This document shows positions 36,365-43,666 of a stretch of DNA of 64,000 nt, piece by piece. The stretch is from CAZWUZ01 sp964637655 [NCBI: uncultured bacterium] (GTDB taxonomy: Bacteria; DAOPZR01), in NCBI GenBank assembly GCA_964637655.1, contig CAZWUZ010000001.1, positions 1 to 64,000 on the forward strand, given 5' to 3'. The translations under genes and the position numbers were made by a program. Numbering within the stretch: the first letter of the stretch is position 1; every line of letters starts with the position of its first letter. The notes below the pieces were generated by a model that searched no databases, had not been told where the DNA came from, and worked only from the letters and a program-made list of their open reading frames with translations.

Positions 36365-37242
36365 ACAACCCTCCGGCGCGACCATGGCCAAACGATACGC
36401 GCAACCCGGCCGTCAACCGCGGTGATGGGTACGCTCAGTATCGTGCGCGTGGTGCGCAAGTTATTTTCCTGCCCGCCGCTGCCTACCCAGGCCAACACCA
36501 GCATGCGGTCGCCGGGCACCGGCAGCCGCCCGGTAATTTCCCGCACCTGCGCGTCCGTAACCAGGAGCGGCGCCGCCGCCGGCAGCCGGTAGGGCGCCAG
36601 AGCCGCAACCACAGCAGCAGCATCGGCCGACCCGGGAGACGCCACTACCCTCCCGAAAGTCTGCCCGTAAAACACCAGATGTCCGCGCTCCAGTTCCAAT
36701 GATCTGCCCGGACTGAACATAACCAGCGCCCCGATCGGGCAATCGCCACCCGCGAGCATAACCCGGTCGTCAATTTTGATCAGCGGGGCGGGCAGCAGGT
36801 TGCGCATGGCATAGCGCACCTCATACACCGGCGCGCTGATATAGTTCCACCCGACCGCATACAGTGTCAGCAACATGGCGGCAACCACTGCATGTGTCAG
36901 GCGCGCGCTGCCGGGTGGAAACAGCACCCGGCGTGCTGCAACAAGATGCACCAGTATCGCGCCCGTCATGAACACAAATTCCAGAGGCGTCCCGCACAGC
37001 CACCAGCCGCATAATGCCAACAGCAACCAGACGGCAAAGAGGCGCACGGCGCGACCACGCTGTCCCGCCCGCCATGGCACGCTCCCCGGCAGCACAATGG
37101 CCATAAGCAGGTCCCAATCGGGCGACCAATACGGCACCGCGGGCACCTGACTGCGGCAACGCTGCCACCAGCGGCGCAACCACGGAACTCCACCCTTCCG
37201 GCGCGGCGGCAGAAATTCGTCCGGACGCGGTGCGTTGCTCAT
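36361..37242 (-). CDS. Three-helix membrane protein with possible S26-like fold
   Basis: The start at 37242 (MSNAPRPDEF...) follows the DUF2997 stop by 19 bases and gives 293 residues. Hydrophobic helices lie at about 62-85, 88-108 and 115-140. The C-terminal half contains segments reminiscent of signal peptidase I barrels (IGALVMFSPGR, GRVVASPGS, PGDRMLVLAW), but I see no Ser-Lys dyad, so peptidase activity is unlikely. It is tightly placed between DUF2997 and pilT and may couple the two at the membrane. Confidence 0.6.
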   Translation of the reverse strand: MSNAPRPDEFLPPRRKGGVPWLRRWWQRCRSQVPAVPYWSPDWDLLMAIVLPGSVPWRAGQRGRAVRLFAVWLLLALCGWWLCGTPLEFVFMTGAILVHLVAARRVLFPPGSARLTHAVVAAMLLTLYAVGWNYISAPVYEVRYAMRNLLPAPLIKIDDRVMLAGGDCPIGALVMFSPGRSLELERGHLVFYGQTFGRVVASPGSADAAAVVAALAPYRLPAAAPLLVTDAQVREITGRLPVPGDRMLVLAWVGSGGQENNLRTTRTILSVPITAVDGRVARIVWPWSRRRVV

Positions 37243-37261
37243 GCCGAGAGCAGGACTATGC

Positions 37262-37444
37262 CTATTGCCGGCGCGTGGTGACGCCGGCATCGGTGGATAC
37301 CGGCTGATAGTATTCCGGCTTTTTGTCCTCGCTGGTCACGACACCCAGCACCGCCTGCAGCGGTTCAACCAGCTTGCGGCAGGCGCTGCCCTTTGCCCCG
37401 ACAACGTCGACCACAACCGAACCGTCGGGCTTGATAGTCACCAT
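37262..37444 (-). CDS. DUF2997 small protein
   Basis: From the ATG at 37444 the product has 60 residues. It starts with the DUF2997 strand VTIKPDGSVVVDVVGAKG and follows with CRKLVEPLQAVLG, the usual form and length. That ATG overlaps the TPR gene stop (ATGA) and has GAGGAG upstream. A second start at 37465, with GGAGGTG, would add seven residues. DUF2997 proteins are typically encoded beside DUF1257 and Ycf46-like AAA proteins, as here. Their biochemical role is unknown. Confidence 0.8.
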   Translation of the reverse strand: MVTIKPDGSVVVDVVGAKGSACRKLVEPLQAVLGVVTSEDKKPEYYQPVSTDAGVTTRRQ

Positions 37445-38232
37445 CAGCTCCTCGCGTTGCGCCATCCCAGCACCTCCCTAAGCCAGTCGAATAGCGACCG
37501 TGCAGGCGCGTCCAGGCTCTGCAGGGCGTCGTGCGCCCGGTCGTTCTGCGGATCGAGACGGAGCGCACGCCGGAACGCCGCCGCCGCGCCGCGCCGGTCG
37601 CCGGTCGCTGCACGCGCCTCGCCCTCGCATACCAGAAGGTACGGGCTGTCGGCGGCCAGCGTCGCGGCGCGCGCAAAATGCAGCAGCGCCTTCTCCGGGT
37701 TGCCCGCTGTCCGGTAGAGCAGGCCAAGATCGCACAACGCCTCATGCGGCGGGAGGCCGGCCTCGAGATACTTGACCAGCGCATAGTCGGCGTTGGACGA
37801 TTTGCCGAGCAGCAGCGCGTAGCCGCGTGCCAGCCAGGCGAGCGGCGGCGGCTCCGTACCTGCCAGCGCGCCGTCGGCAAACTCGCGCGCCTCGGGTACG
37901 CGCCCGGCACGAGCCAGCGCCAGCGAACGGGCAGCCAGCAGGACCGGGTTCTCTGGCACCGCCAACAGGGCCTTGTCCGACCACAGCAGCGCCTCTTCCG
38001 CCTCGTTTTCCAGGAAGAGGATCCACAATTGCCCGGCCCAAGCCTCGACCCTGGACCGGTCCTGGGCCAGCGCCCGCGCATACAATTTCAGCGCTCCGGT
38101 GAAATCGCCCCGATACAATTGCCCGCGCGCCTGGCGCAGGTAATGATCAGCGTCAAACAGCACAGTTTCGACAGGCGAAGAGACAGTCGGTTCCTTGCCT
38201 GCATCAAGTTCCAGCCAGTTGAAGCGGCCCAC
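37444..38232 (-). CDS. TPR protein of the AAA/DUF1257 operon
   Basis: The 262-residue protein starts with GTG at 38232, directly after the DUF1257 TAA. Six or so TPR units span about 30-235 (for example YRGDFTGALKLYARALAQD and TGDRRGAAAAFRRALRLDPQN). The ends are non-repeat. There is no signal peptide, so it is cytoplasmic. In this operon it is the obvious adaptor between the AAA protein and the small DUF proteins, but that is inference. Confidence 0.75.
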   Translation of the reverse strand: MGRFNWLELDAGKEPTVSSPVETVLFDADHYLRQARGQLYRGDFTGALKLYARALAQDRSRVEAWAGQLWILFLENEAEEALLWSDKALLAVPENPVLLAARSLALARAGRVPEAREFADGALAGTEPPPLAWLARGYALLLGKSSNADYALVKYLEAGLPPHEALCDLGLLYRTAGNPEKALLHFARAATLAADSPYLLVCEGEARAATGDRRGAAAAFRRALRLDPQNDRAHDALQSLDAPARSLFDWLREVLGWRNARS

Positions 38233-38682
38233 TTACGACCAGCGCCGCAAGGTCAGGCGGATAGTGCCGTCCGCCGCCTTTTCCTCATTGACCGTGCCGT
38301 AGCCCTTGTTGCCCATTTCCGCGGTAATGCGCTGGTAGGCATACTGCTGCACGATGCGGCCAACCATCTCGCGGCCCAGCGCCTCGAGTTCGCGCGCCGA
38401 CTTGCCCTTACCATCGATGCGCAATGACAGGTTGCCGCGCCCGTCGCGCCGCAGCGCCACAGTCATATCGCCATTGACGAAGGTTTTACTCTCGCCGCGG
38501 CCGACCGCAGCCGCCAGCTCGGCATTCTTCTCAAGCGCCACTTCAACGCATGTCGTTTCAGCCAGTGGCGCACTTTCCGTCTCGCGATAGCCGTATTCAC
38601 TGAGTGCAGCCGCCGCCGCCGCGGCAACCAGCGGCCAGGCCGCACTGATGAGAATCGGGGTGATGGCAATGATGACGCTCAT
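38233..38682 (-). CDS. DUF1257 (Ycf35-like) protein
   Basis: The ATG at 38682 overlaps the AAA stop (ATGA), has GGAGG upstream and gives 149 residues. The C-terminal part carries the DUF1257 pattern: GRGNLSLRIDGKG, ELEALGREMVGRIVQQYAYQRI, then the strand pair ending the protein. DUF1257 corresponds to plastid and cyanobacterial Ycf35 and commonly neighbours Ycf46-like AAA ATPases. An N-terminal hydrophobic stretch (about 3-25) is present, which some members also show. Function unknown. Confidence 0.8.
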   Translation of the reverse strand: MSVIIAITPILISAAWPLVAAAAAAALSEYGYRETESAPLAETTCVEVALEKNAELAAAVGRGESKTFVNGDMTVALRRDGRGNLSLRIDGKGKSARELEALGREMVGRIVQQYAYQRITAEMGNKGYGTVNEEKAADGTIRLTLRRWS

Positions 38683-40235
38683 AATTCCAGCCTCCGTCCA
38701 CCCGCGCCGGCGGTCTGGGTCTCTCCGGTCGAGGCCGGACGCGCCCGGCCGGACGCCCATTGCCGGATGCCGTTGATGTCCTCGGCCATGGTCTTCGACA
38801 GCGGCACCGTCTTGTGCAGCGCAGCAAGCAGCGCTTCGGTGTGCAGGTCGGTATTCTGGTCGTATACGTCATACAGCGCCGCGACAATGGCCTGTTCTAT
38901 TTCCGAACCGGAATAGCCTTCTGCCGCCGCGGCAAGGCGGGCGAGGTCGAATCTTCCCGGGTCCCGCCGACGTTTCGCGAGATGAATGGCGAAAATATCC
39001 TGCCGCTCCGCACTGCCCGGCAGGTCGATGAAGAAAATTTCATCGAGCCGGCCCTTGCGCAACAGCTCGGGCGGCAGGGTGGTGACACTGTTCGCGGTCG
39101 CCACCACAAAGACCGGCGCGCTTTTTTCCTGCAACCAGGTGAGGAACGCACCCAGGACGCGCGCCGTGGTGCCGGCATCAGAAAACGACGACGATTGCGA
39201 TCCGGCGAATGCCTTTTCAATTTCGTCCACCCACAACACCGCCGGCGCCACCGATTCTGCCACCGCGATAGCACGGCGAATATTAAGTTCCGTAGAACCA
39301 ACCAGCGACGAGAACATCTTGCCCATATCCCAGCGCAGCAGCGGCATCTGCCAATAGCCGGCAATGGCCTTGGCGCACAGCGACTTGCCGCAGCCCTGCA
39401 CGCCCAGCAGCAGGATGCCGCGCGGGGCGGGCAGCCCGAATTCTCGCGCCTGCGCTGAATGTGCGGCCGTGCGCTTGCCCAGCCAGTGTTTCAACTCGTC
39501 GAGGCCACCCACCCCGTCGATACCGGCATCAGGGCACACGTATTCGAGCAGGCCCGATTTACGGATTACCTGTTCCTTTTCTGCGATGATCAGCCCGACG
39601 CTGTCCGCGCCCAGGCGATGGTCGCGCACCAGCGTCTTGGCGAAGACATTCTCCGCCTCCTTGAGTGACAGGCCGAGCGCGGCATTAACCAGTTTTTCAC
39701 GGGCGGCGGCATCGAGTGACACCGTCACCTCGCCGCTCCCGCCCACTTCCGCGATGATGCGGTCGAGCAGTGCGGCCAGTTCTTCCGCGCGCGGCAGCCC
39801 GAATTCGACAATGGTGATGTCCTTGTCAAGCTCGCAGGGGATTTCCAGAACCGGTGAGACCAGCACCAGTGATTTGTACGAGGCTTTGAGGTGCGCCGCC
39901 GTCTCGCGCAATTTGCGCACGATACCCGGGTCGCGCAGGTAAGGATGGAAATCGAGGAACGCGAAGATGGCCGGTTCCTTGTGGTCAAGCACCGCGTCGA
40001 GTGCTGCCAGCGGATCGCGGGTATTCCCGCTGCCGCCGCGCGCTTGCACCGGGGCGTCCGCGGCAACGATGCCGCGGGTCACCGACCACAGAAGACATTT
40101 CTTGCCGCGCGCCGACGCAATGCGCTGCAGCAAGGCAATAACCCGCTCCTCCTCCCACGACACCGCGTAGATAATGGGGTAGCGCGCCCGTAGCAGGATG
40201 TCGAGTTCGCGCTCGATGTCGCCGATCGTGTTCAT
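38679..40235 (-). CDS. Ycf46-like AAA ATPase
   Basis: The 518 residues have an N-terminal domain (about 1-230) that keeps a degenerate ATPase-like shape, then a full AAA module: Walker [13 protein letters not shown] (about 273-284), Walker [12 protein letters not shown] (about 330-340), sensor 1 [14 protein letters not shown] and arginine-finger region [10 protein letters not shown]. This is the Ycf46/SpoVK type of AAA protein. These act as remodelling machines in the cytoplasm. Overlaps of four bases tie it to the radical SAM gene upstream and DUF1257 downstream. The proteins downstream are candidate substrates or cofactors. Confidence 0.85.
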   Translation of the reverse strand: MNTIGDIERELDILLRARYPIIYAVSWEEERVIALLQRIASARGKKCLLWSVTRGIVAADAPVQARGGSGNTRDPLAALDAVLDHKEPAIFAFLDFHPYLRDPGIVRKLRETAAHLKASYKSLVLVSPVLEIPCELDKDITIVEFGLPRAEELAALLDRIIAEVGGSGEVTVSLDAAAREKLVNAALGLSLKEAENVFAKTLVRDHRLGADSVGLIIAEKEQVIRKSGLLEYVCPDAGIDGVGGLDELKHWLGKRTAAHSAQAREFGLPAPRGILLLGVQGCGKSLCAKAIAGYWQMPLLRWDMGKMFSSLVGSTELNIRRAIAVAESVAPAVLWVDEIEKAFAGSQSSSFSDAGTTARVLGAFLTWLQEKSAPVFVVATANSVTTLPPELLRKGRLDEIFFIDLPGSAERQDIFAIHLAKRRRDPGRFDLARLAAAAEGYSGSEIEQAIVAALYDVYDQNTDLHTEALLAALHKTVPLSKTMAEDINGIRQWASGRARPASTGETQTAGAGGRRLEL

Positions 40236-41149
40236 CGCCTCGCCTCCGCCATGGGCTTGAGTATAGCAAATTCCGCCGCCGCCGACATCATCTCACCGCT
40301 AATGATCGGACAGACAATGCTGCCGTCGGCCCCGATCTGCAGCATGAGTTCGCCGCTCCTCCATGGCGGCGGGTTGGCCGCTGGCGGCTGCAATAGCGGC
40401 GGTTCCTCGCGCATGGCGACGCCCGGCAGCCCCGCGAACAGGGCACGCGCCGGACTGCCGCAGCAGTCTTCATGACCCGGCATGATAAGCAGACAGGCGA
40501 TAACCGGCGCCTGCCCGGCCATCCAGCGCACATTCGTCATGAGCGTGGTCAGATAGTCGGGTGCGCCCGCGTGACGCAAGGCGCAATTGTCATTCCCGAA
40601 CTTCACTGAGACCACGTAAGCATCCACCAGTCCCGTCAGCAGCGTCCGTGCGGCAGCATGCTCTTGCCCTTCGGTGTTCCAGACCAGCGGCAGCGTCGTC
40701 GGGACGGCGGCGAGGTAGGCAAGCGCGGCGGCCAGATTTACGGTCGGCGAGCCGCCAAGCAGGCCGATGCTGCGGGCGCCCGCAGCCGCAGCGGCAGCCG
40801 TGCGTCTGTTCAAGTCAACGGCGTCGCATAGGTCGCCACGCTCAGGGACGAGCACATGGTCGCGAGCCCAGCAGATTGCACAACGCAAACCACAACCGGT
40901 AAAAAACAGAGAGAATTGCGGAGCATAGGGCTCCTCGACCGCGTAGTTGAGCCCGGCATAAAACTGGCGTGCCACCGCGCCGGTGGCGCATCTGCCGCTT
41001 TCGCCTGTCAGCCGGTTGCAACCGCAGGCATGGCGGCACAACGTGCAGGCGGCGAGTTGCTGTTCCGCCGCGTCGGCGCGGCGGGCTAGTTCTCCGGGGG
41101 CGTCAGGCAGCGCGCTGCGCCGGGTCGGCACAGCAATGGCGGGCGGCAT
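40232..41149 (-). CDS. PflA/PflX-type radical SAM protein
   Basis: With the ATG at 41149, five bases after the upstream stop, there are 305 residues. An N-terminal cysteine set (CTLCRHACGCNRLTGESGRC, about 34-53) matches the extra cluster of COG1313-like proteins. The radical SAM motif is CGLRCAIC (CxxxCxxC, about 78-85). A glycine-rich SAM-binding segment follows (GLLGGSPTVN). Such enzymes make a 5'-deoxyadenosyl radical, often to activate a partner protein by a glycyl radical. No glycyl-radical enzyme is nearby, so the target is unknown. Longer starts exist upstream but would overlap the zinc-ribbon ORF. Confidence 0.85.
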   Translation of the reverse strand: MPPAIAVPTRRSALPDAPGELARRADAAEQQLAACTLCRHACGCNRLTGESGRCATGAVARQFYAGLNYAVEEPYAPQFSLFFTGCGLRCAICWARDHVLVPERGDLCDAVDLNRRTAAAAAAGARSIGLLGGSPTVNLAAALAYLAAVPTTLPLVWNTEGQEHAAARTLLTGLVDAYVVSVKFGNDNCALRHAGAPDYLTTLMTNVRWMAGQAPVIACLLIMPGHEDCCGSPARALFAGLPGVAMREEPPLLQPPAANPPPWRSGELMLQIGADGSIVCPIISGEMMSAAAEFAILKPMAEARR

Positions 41150-41153
41150 CCGG

Positions 41154-41327
41154 TCAGGCTCGCTGCAGGAGATACTGCCAGGCTTCGAGGTATTGTTCAA
41201 TCGACGCATATCCTTTGCCGCAAGCCGCACAGCCGGCGTATATCGGGATTGTCTTCTCGGTCTGCGATTTTCACCAGACCTTCTTTCCGCACTTTAGGAA
41301 CGCGATATCACGCCAAGGATCCGACAC
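41154..41327 (-). pseudogene. Small zinc-ribbon-like ORF interrupted by an in-frame TGA
   Basis: From a GTG at 41327 a 57-codon frame runs to a TGA at 41154, five bases before the radical SAM start, with one internal TGA at codon 19 (41271-41273). The parts read SDPWRDIAFLKCGKKVW before the stop and EKTIPIYAGCAACGKGYAS then EQYLEAWQYLL after it. The CxxC-G-K half and the single earlier KCGKK suggest a degenerate zinc ribbon. The spacing to the operon suggests it was its first gene. Nonsense mutation is the simplest explanation. Recoding of TGA is possible but unsupported. Confidence 0.5.
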
Positions 41328-41392
41328 GCAGCACCGCCAACACCGCGCACAGCGCATAGCGCTGATACGTTCTGCACCAGGACGAGCGCATC

Positions 41393-41461
41393 TTATTCCC
41401 TGTTCTCCTTCACGCGCACGATGTTCCGCTGTATCTGCGCCATCCAGTCATTCAGTTCCAT
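41393..41461 (-). pseudogene. padR remnant (22 codons)
   Basis: The frame starts with the same first ten codons as both intact padR genes (MELNDWMAQI), and 30 bases ending at 41461 match them exactly. The GGAGG-type ribosome site is also kept. It then diverges (QRNIVRVKENRE) and stops. This is the 5' end of a third padR copy whose body has been deleted. A very short peptide could still be made. Confidence 0.8.
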
Positions 41462-41996
41462 TATTGCCTCCACCCTGCCGGGGCTGTGCCCCTGTTGTCG
41501 TTCCGTGCTCCCCATTCCCGGCCGCCGGCATTGGCGACGTCGCGGGAGTATCATTTTCGCTGTAATAGAGCGTGAAAGCGAGCGCCGGGTCCACACCGAG
41601 CCGCCGGCGCTCACGGGTAAACTGCGCCTGGGTGAACGGCCCGTGCACCCTTTCGTCTGCCACGTTCACGAGGTTGTATTCCGTCACCGCATAGTTGATA
41701 TTGCTGCCGCCGTCCGACGGATGACGTTTGGCGATGACCCAGGTACTATCGCATCCGGCAGCATATATCGTGCTGCTGACGAGTATCCCCACCATGTTTT
41801 CACTCTCACGGCGGCCAATCGAGAGTTGGCGAACATCATCGGCGGCGCTCAGTTCGAGCCTGCCCGCCAGCGGGTAATCACTCGCCGGAAAGCCGCCGCA
41901 GGCGGTCAGCAACGCCAGTGCACACAGCGCCAGCAGCATAACTGCGACCGCTTCCGCCATCCGTTCACGCGCCATCTGTGCCATCTTCACCGCCAT
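41448..41996 (-). CDS. DUF3997-like lipoprotein
   Basis: The promoter at 42035-42063 rules out the longest start, so I take the ATG at 41996; later ATGs are also possible. A signal peptide ends in LLTAC, a good lipobox. The mature domain contains a pattern close to DUF3997: NMVGILVSSTIYAAGCD then TWVIAKRHPSDGG and YAVTEY. The last residues read into the padR remnant in another frame (overlap of 14 bases), so its original 3' end may have been altered with the loss of padR. It may be what remains of a third PadR module. Confidence 0.65.
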   Translation of the reverse strand: MAVKMAQMARERMAEAVAVMLLALCALALLTACGGFPASDYPLAGRLELSAADDVRQLSIGRRESENMVGILVSSTIYAAGCDSTWVIAKRHPSDGGSNINYAVTEYNLVNVADERVHGPFTQAQFTRERRRLGVDPALAFTLYYSENDTPATSPMPAAGNGEHGTTTGAQPRQGGGNNGTE

Positions 41997-42034
41997 ATCC
42001 GCGCTGGATGCATGCCTCACGCCTCTACCGCACA

Positions 42035-42063
42035 TGTATACTATGTGTCGCTATGTATGTCAA
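42035..42063 (-). promoter_or_regulatory. Promoter of the DUF3997-like lipoprotein gene
   Basis: TTGACA (42063-42058) and TATACA (42040-42035) are 17 bases apart. The TACATAG extension is present, and the 21 bases around the -35 equal those at padR copy 2. CTATGTGTCG and CTATGTATGT form a near-direct repeat in the spacer, possibly two operator half-sites. Confidence 0.75.
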
Positions 42064-42124
42064 TCGGCGATGTTTGCCGCGGAACAGTCAGCCCCCGCAG
42101 GCACATACTATCGGCCGCTGCCGT

Positions 42125-43666
42125 TCAGCGGGTCAGGTAGGAGCGGGCGAGGTCGTTGGCCGGGTCGAGTTCGCGTGCGGTCCGGAATGCCGCCATGGCC
42201 TTCTGCCGCTGTCCCATGTGATAGAGACAGACCCCGTACCAGGCAAAGGCCTCAGCATCATGCGGCGTCACGCGCGTGAGCCGGGCGAACATCGCGGCTG
42301 CCCGATCAAGTTCGTCGGTCTGGTAATAGCAGGCGGCGAGATTGAACAGCGCCACCGCATGCTCCGGTTCGCGCTGCAAGGCCTCTTCGTAGGCGCGTGC
42401 AGCCAGACGCGACTGCCCGGCCTGGAAAAACGCATAGGCGGAACGCAGCAGTTCCACGGTCGGCGTCGCTGGCGGGGGTGCGGTTGCCGGTACCGGCGAT
42501 TCCGCCATTTTCGTATCCGCTGCCGGCGGCGGCAGGGTCAGCATGGTCGTGGTCGGGGCAACCACCGGGGTGAGCGCTTCCCAGGGCGCCGGTGCTGCTG
42601 TCGCTGTCAGCGCCGCATCCGGTGTCGAAGCGTCCGACTTGCCGGCCGCCGGCACAGGTGCAGGCACAGATGCTGCAACCGGAGTCGGCAGCGGCGCTGT
42701 CGCCGGTACCATCACGGCCGGTGTCGCAACCGCGGTTGACGCCGCCGGCCGTGCCTGCCCGAAACAATAGCGCAGCGAGAGGCGATGCGCATCACCCAGG
42801 TCGCCATACGGCACGAAGGCATAATCCACATGGAATTCATCGTCGAGATTGACCCCGAAACCGCAGGTCAGTCCGCTCCCCGCATCGTTCTCGCCCGTAT
42901 AGCCGACCCGCAGCGCCAGCATGCGCACGATCTGCCATTCCATGCCGGCATTGAGGAAGACACGGTCGTCGCGCGGCACCACCAGATCGGTTGTCAGCAG
43001 CAGCGGCAGTTCCGGCAGGCGATAGGCGCCGCCGGCCAGCAGGGTCAGCGGCAGATTTTCACGGCGCGTCCCCGCCTGCAGCCGCGTCCCGAGATTGAGC
43101 AATGACACGCCGAGCGCCAGTCCGGGCACGGCGACGTCTGTCGCCTGCCAGCCGAGATCGACGGCAAACGCGTCGGCCTCGTACGCCGCCAGTTCCTCGC
43201 GGATGTACTTGAGGTTGACGCCCCAGGCGCCGAACTCCTCCTCCCGCCCGTAGCCGACCGTCACTGCGAGATCGCCCGCCTCCGTCCGTCCCAATCCGGT
43301 CACCGGCGCCTGCCCGTTGATCCGCGTGATATCCATGTCGCCGTAATCGAGCATGGTGACTGCCGCGCCGGCACGACCGCCATACACCTGCCCGTCATGC
43401 ACATAGGCCAGGTGGTTGTAGGTAATGTCATCAAACCACGGGGCGTGCACAAAGAGCGCCTCACCCTGCCGCAGCCGGCCCAGGCCCGCAGGATTCCAGT
43501 GCAGCGCGCCGGCATCGCGCGCCAAAGCAGTGTACGCTCCACCCAGTGCCGCGCCACGCGCCCCCGGAGCAATGAGCAGGAACGGTGCGGCGCTGCTTCC
43601 CGCCTCGTCCGCGCGCGCGGGGAGCGCCGCCAGCAGCAGCAGGCCGCAAAGCAGGAGGCGGCGCAT
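42125..43666 (-). CDS. PorV/UPF0164-like outer-membrane barrel with C-terminal TPRs
   Basis: The ATG at 43666 overlaps the upstream stop (TGATG) and gives 513 residues. A signal peptide (LLLCGLLLLAALPARA) is followed by the PorV/PorQ hallmark near the N-terminus (GARGAALGGAYTALARDAGALHWNPAGLG) and barrel strands to about 305. A long Pro/Ala/Thr linker (about 305-405) leads to three TPRs (about 410-510). PorV proteins shuttle type IX secretion cargo. UPF0164 relatives occur more widely. Fusion of the barrel with TPRs is not usual for PorV. Coupling to the giant sorted protein upstream fits a dedicated export or anchoring role. Confidence 0.75.
   Translation of the reverse strand: MRRLLLCGLLLLAALPARADEAGSSAAPFLLIAPGARGAALGGAYTALARDAGALHWNPAGLGRLRQGEALFVHAPWFDDITYNHLAYVHDGQVYGGRAGAAVTMLDYGDMDITRINGQAPVTGLGRTEAGDLAVTVGYGREEEFGAWGVNLKYIREELAAYEADAFAVDLGWQATDVAVPGLALGVSLLNLGTRLQAGTRRENLPLTLLAGGAYRLPELPLLLTTDLVVPRDDRVFLNAGMEWQIVRMLALRVGYTGENDAGSGLTCGFGVNLDDEFHVDYAFVPYGDLGDAHRLSLRYCFGQARPAASTAVATPAVMVPATAPLPTPVAASVPAPVPAAGKSDASTPDAALTATAAPAPWEALTPVVAPTTTMLTLPPPAADTKMAESPVPATAPPPATPTVELLRSAYAFFQAGQSRLAARAYEEALQREPEHAVALFNLAACYYQTDELDRAAAMFARLTRVTPHDAEAFAWYGVCLYHMGQRQKAMAAFRTARELDPANDLARSYLTR

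Noticed and set aside
36361-37242. Calling the membrane protein before pilT a signal peptidase
   Set aside because: Only short segments resemble the S26 barrel and no Ser-Lys catalytic pair is visible.
41271-41273. TGA in the zinc-ribbon ORF read as selenocysteine or as a reassigned sense codon
   Set aside because: TGA is the normal stop of many genes here (every ATGA overlap), and I see no convincing SECIS stem or selenoprotein gene.
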